This document shows, piece after piece, positions 61,951 through 64,000 of a DNA stretch of 64,000 nucleotides (position 1 is the first letter of the stretch; each line of letters begins with the position of its first letter). A program made the position numbers and the translations under genes. The stretch comes from Lachnospiraceae bacterium UBA7076 (GTDB lineage: Bacteria; Bacillota; Clostridia; Lachnospirales; Lachnospiraceae). Location: the NCBI GenBank assembly GCA_002493625.1, contig DKZK01000025.1, positions 14,621 to 78,620 of the forward strand, given 5' to 3'. The notes under the pieces were generated by a model. The model was not told the DNA's origin. It saw nothing but the letters and a program-made list of their open reading frames with translations, and searched no databases.

Positions 61951-62199
61951 ATGATAGGAATATCAAAAGCGGTTAGTTTTGTTGTTTGTAGCATTTCAAA
62001 TTGGCTTGCTCTTTCGGCTGAGGATGCTGGAGTGTCTGCAAAGCTTGATATTGCTGCTCGGTCTGCTGAAATTTGGACGATTGTCGGTCAGGCATTAAGC
62101 TTTTTAACGGGCTTCACTTTAACGGCTCTGTTGCTTACTGCTTATTTGATTAAGCGTGTTGGTTTTGGCATCTGGAGAGCTGCAAAGCGTAGTGTTTAG
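61951..62199 (+). CDS. Candidate major coat protein of a filamentous phage
   Basis: An 82-aa protein. The ATG at 61951 is 8 bp after AAAGGAGG; an in-frame ATG at 61945 is too close. It reads like a class-I inovirus coat precursor: a hydrophobic leader (1-23, ending LALSA), a short acidic amphipathic part (EDAGVSAKLDIAARSAEIW), one long membrane helix (about 44-67) and a basic end (KRVGFGIWRAAKRSV). M13 gpVIII has the same order. Alternatives are a small holin or another membrane peptide. The bidirectional terminator right after it would allow high expression. Confidence 0.6.
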   Translation: MIGISKAVSFVVCSISNWLALSAEDAGVSAKLDIAARSAEIWTIVGQALSFLTGFTLTALLLTAYLIKRVGFGIWRAAKRSV

Positions 62200-62205
62200 T
62201 AGCCA

Positions 62206-62242
62206 ATTAAAAAGGGGTAGTAAATCTACCCCTTATCTTTTT
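62206..62242. terminator. Bidirectional terminator between two convergent genes
   Basis: GGGGTAG (62214-62220), loop TAAAT, CTACCCC (62226-62232), with A-rich sequence to the left and a T-rich run (ttatcttttt) to the right, so it can work on both strands. The stop codon of the minus-strand gene is inside the right arm. Confidence 0.82.
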
Positions 62243-62402
62243 GAAGTTCTTGTAATATTTGTTGTTGAGTTTCAAGCATTTGTTTTTTGTAGGTAAAGTG
62301 TTTTTTGATAGCTTTGGTTATGAGAAATATTGCTAATACTGAAAGTATACAAGCAAATATCATAACGTATTTGATTACTAAAAAACTATTCGTTAATAAC
62401 AT
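62226..62402 (-). CDS. 58-aa membrane protein encoded opposite to the cassette
   Basis: On the minus strand, AAAGGAG lies 9 bp before an ATG at 62402 and the frame runs for 58 codons to a TAG at 62228-62226. The product has a short N-terminal part, one membrane helix (about 8-28; VIKYVMIFACILSVLAIFLI) and a charged Q/K-rich helix (MLETQQQILQELQKDKG). It ends in a terminator shared with the coat-like gene. The good ribosome site and terminator make it a real gene in my view. The function is unknown; a regulator or minor structural protein is possible. Confidence 0.68.
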   Translation of the reverse strand: MLLTNSFLVIKYVMIFACILSVLAIFLITKAIKKHFTYKKQMLETQQQILQELQKDKG

Positions 62403-62450
62403 AAAATTAACTCCTTTCTGTTAAATAAATTATATCAAAGGGGGTATAAG

Positions 62451-64000
62451 ATGAAAAGGATTATTTTCCCTATTTTTGTTACAATTGTTTTGACTTTATC
62501 ATTGTTTAAATCTGTAGATTGTTTAGCGTTTGAACCTTATCATACGAATTTAATCGACGCTGAGCTTACAAGTCAGGAAAGAATTGATTACTATAATAAG
62601 ATGCTTGAAACTAACTTGATTAAATCTTATCTTGATGAAATTAATAGTTATAAACATGTTTTTGCGTCTTTGGCTTATGATGAGGGAAATTTACAAAAGT
62701 GTTGGCTAAGCTTTTATTGTTTTAATGATGATTATGTTGCGTATTTATACGCTCCAAATGGTTCTTCCAGTATAAACTTTATTTCGAAAAGTAATGAAAA
62801 AATAATTGGCAAATGTTATAGTTTTCAAGCTTCACTTACAGACTTAAATCGTGACGGCTCTTTGACGGCTACTTTGCAAAATGAACCTTTTGATTATTCC
62901 TTAGACACTCTTTTTACAAAAAATGATATTCATTATTATAAAAGAGATTATTGGAGCGGTGTTACTGGTGCTAGTACTGCTAATGATGGTAGGCATGGAG
63001 TAGTTAAAAGTGATGTTCCGGTATTCCGTTCTGAAAATGACGCAATCCTTTACCTTGAAGATCGAGACGTTAAACCTTTATATTATGATACAAGCTCAAC
63101 AGTTTATTATAATGGGGATGATTTGTATTTTAAAGAATTTACAGTTATTCCTCATGTGACAAATAATTATGACACTTTTTATTTTGATGTTAAATATGAG
63201 CTTTCTAATTTTGCAAAGGAGCATATAACAAGTTTAAATTTGCGTTTTGATAATTCGTATGCAATGGGCGTTGAGGGTTTAGCAAGCCTTGTAAGGTTTG
63301 ATGCTGATAATAGTTCTTATTCTATTTCAATTTCTGTGAGTGATAAACCTAATGGCTTTAGACTTTATTTAAAAGAAATTCCGTGTTTGTATAGTCTTGT
63401 AGATGACAAAAAGCTTGCTTCAAAAAATAATATATTAGGTAAAGAATTTTTGATTGATTTTAGTAAACTTAGTATTGATGGTGTTGGTTTAGACACAATT
63501 GCAAGTATTAACCATTCATATTTGTATTGCCAATTTTACTTACGTGGTAACATTAATGGTAAATTTTATCAAGGTCAGCGTAATGATTTTAATTATGACT
63601 TTTTAACAAAAAAATCTGATTTTGACATATGGAAGTCCACGGATGACAGCTCATTAAACGGCAATCTAAATTACGTCAGAGACGGTCAGACGGTCACTTC
63701 AAATGAGTATTATTATAATGACGTTACCACAAATGATAATGGCACTACTGTAAACAATTATTACTATTATGATAATGACGGTAACAGAAAAAAGATAACT
63801 GAGGATGAGTATTTTGGCGGTAATGTCAATGCAAATGGTGGTAATGCATCTATAGGTGACATTAACATCAATATTAATAATAACATGGGACAGGATGGAG
63901 AATATATAACTATATCTCCGGTGGACTTCAACCAATTTATTAAAGGTATGGCAAACATGTTAAAAATGTTTGATACTAATGGCGGTTTGTTCTTGCTGCT
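62451..64000 (+). CDS. Secreted candidate adsorption (pIII-like) protein, 5' part
   Basis: An ATG at 62451 behind AAAGGGGG opens a frame with no stop before the window end (516 codons visible). A signal peptide is clear (KRIIFPIFVTIVLTLSLF, cleavage perhaps after DCLA near residue 26). Residues 30-390 are strand-rich with many Y, N and D, like a receptor-contact region. From about residue 400 the style changes to Asn/Gly/Asp-rich short motifs (NDVTTNDNGTTVNNYYYYD, GDININ), then a hydrophobic segment begins near the end (NQFIKGMANMLKMFDTNGG, LFLLL). Large secreted proteins after the coat gene are adsorption proteins in inoviruses. The end is not visible. Confidence 0.6.
   Translation, partial: MKRIIFPIFVTIVLTLSLFKSVDCLAFEPYHTNLIDAELTSQERIDYYNKMLETNLIKSYLDEINSYKHVFASLAYDEGNLQKCWLSFYCFNDDYVAYLYAPNGSSSINFISKSNEKIIGKCYSFQASLTDLNRDGSLTATLQNEPFDYSLDTLFTKNDIHYYKRDYWSGVTGASTANDGRHGVVKSDVPVFRSENDAILYLEDRDVKPLYYDTSSTVYYNGDDLYFKEFTVIPHVTNNYDTFYFDVKYELSNFAKEHITSLNLRFDNSYAMGVEGLASLVRFDADNSSYSISISVSDKPNGFRLYLKEIPCLYSLVDDKKLASKNNILGKEFLIDFSKLSIDGVGLDTIASINHSYLYCQFYLRGNINGKFYQGQRNDFNYDFLTKKSDFDIWKSTDDSSLNGNLNYVRDGQTVTSNEYYYNDVTTNDNGTTVNNYYYYDNDGNRKKITEDEYFGGNVNANGGNASIGDINININNNMGQDGEYITISPVDFNQFIKGMANMLKMFDTNGGLFLL

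Larger units (their letters stand above)
61288..64000 (+). mobile_element. Inovirus-like (filamentous phage) element, left part
   Basis: A hairpin-rich noncoding region (61288-61587) is followed by a small OB-like protein, a coat-like 82-aa protein, a tiny convergent membrane protein and a long secreted protein that leaves the window. Order and architecture match ssDNA-binding protein, major coat protein and adsorption protein of inoviruses. Codons end in T far more often than in the host genes to the left, and the region is AT-rich. A Rep protein and a Zot-like ATPase should lie to the right; neither is visible. The left boundary is not defined. Confidence 0.6.

Noticed and set aside
63699..63958. 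Two minus-strand frames inside the secreted protein gene
   Set aside because: They lie opposite the N/D-rich repeats, giving artificial I/V/T-rich chains, and lack ribosome sites.

Overview
This is a moderately AT-rich bacterial chromosome segment from a member of the Clostridia, most likely family Lachnospiraceae. Supporting signs are the strong AGGAGG-type ribosome sites, the clustering of miaB-mutS-mutL-miaA with a PLP C-S lyase, a DUF4321-radC-mreC-mreD-PBP2-minC-minD-rodA-mgsA string, a sepF-divIVA-lspA-rluD string, and a sortase-type surface protein. Almost every gene lies on the + strand. The exceptions are a ttcA-like gene (30620-31357) and a very small gene near the right end (62226-62402). 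The genus cannot be named from the sequence.

Region 1 (1-7664) is the 3' part of a siphovirus-type prophage. It holds the end of a major tail protein, a tail chaperone pair made by a canonical -1 frameshift (A AAA AAC followed by a long stem), the tape measure protein, a small tail protein, a tail hub/endopeptidase-like protein and a host-contact protein. The phage genes stop there, and no holin, lysin or integrase is visible on this side. Two tandem AGGTGGCAAA repeats sit just after the last gene.

Region 2 (7791-31357) is mostly ordinary host functions. It contains a hybrid histidine kinase, a polysaccharide flippase, a Csp-like subtilisin, a TetM-like translation GTPase fused to a NYN nuclease-like domain, thioredoxin, a VanY-type carboxypeptidase, a TPR protein, HflX, an rRNA m5C methyltransferase and a pseudouridine synthase. 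It continues with RecU, glutamine-dependent NAD synthetase, a CPBP protease, a cysteine hydrolase and several small enzymes, and ends at the ttcA-like gene.

Region 3 (31400-32800) is a small regulatory and accessory island. A YneA-like LysM membrane protein lies behind a promoter with three LexA-type boxes. It is followed by three tandem copies of a 44-45 bp palindromic repeat, then a toxin-first type II toxin-antitoxin pair whose -10 box sits inside a perfect inverted repeat.

Region 4 (32857-56425) carries core functions: tRNA modification (miaB, miaA), mismatch repair (mutS, mutL), cell elongation and division (mreC, mreD, PBP2, minCD, rodA, sepF, divIVA), wall remodelling (DacF-type carboxypeptidase), PLP homeostasis (yggS), lipoprotein maturation (lspA) and rluD. 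Oddities include a PBP2 with an insertion of about 250 residues, a MinC lacking its last strand region, and a methylglyoxal synthase with Glu where the catalytic Asp is expected.

Region 5 (56743-60429) is one large beta-helix surface protein with a P/T-rich stalk and a PKTGD-type sorting signal.

Region 6 (60669-64000) is the most interesting part. An unknown membrane protein is followed by about 300 bp of hairpin-rich noncoding DNA. Next comes a small cassette resembling a filamentous (inovirus-like) phage: a 104-aa OB-like candidate ssDNA-binding protein, an 82-aa protein built like a filamentous coat protein (leader, acidic part, one membrane helix, basic tail), a convergent 58-aa membrane protein sharing a bidirectional terminator, and a long secreted candidate adsorption protein that runs off the window. 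No replication initiator or Zot-type ATPase is visible, so this identification rests on architecture and gene order and needs the sequence to the right.
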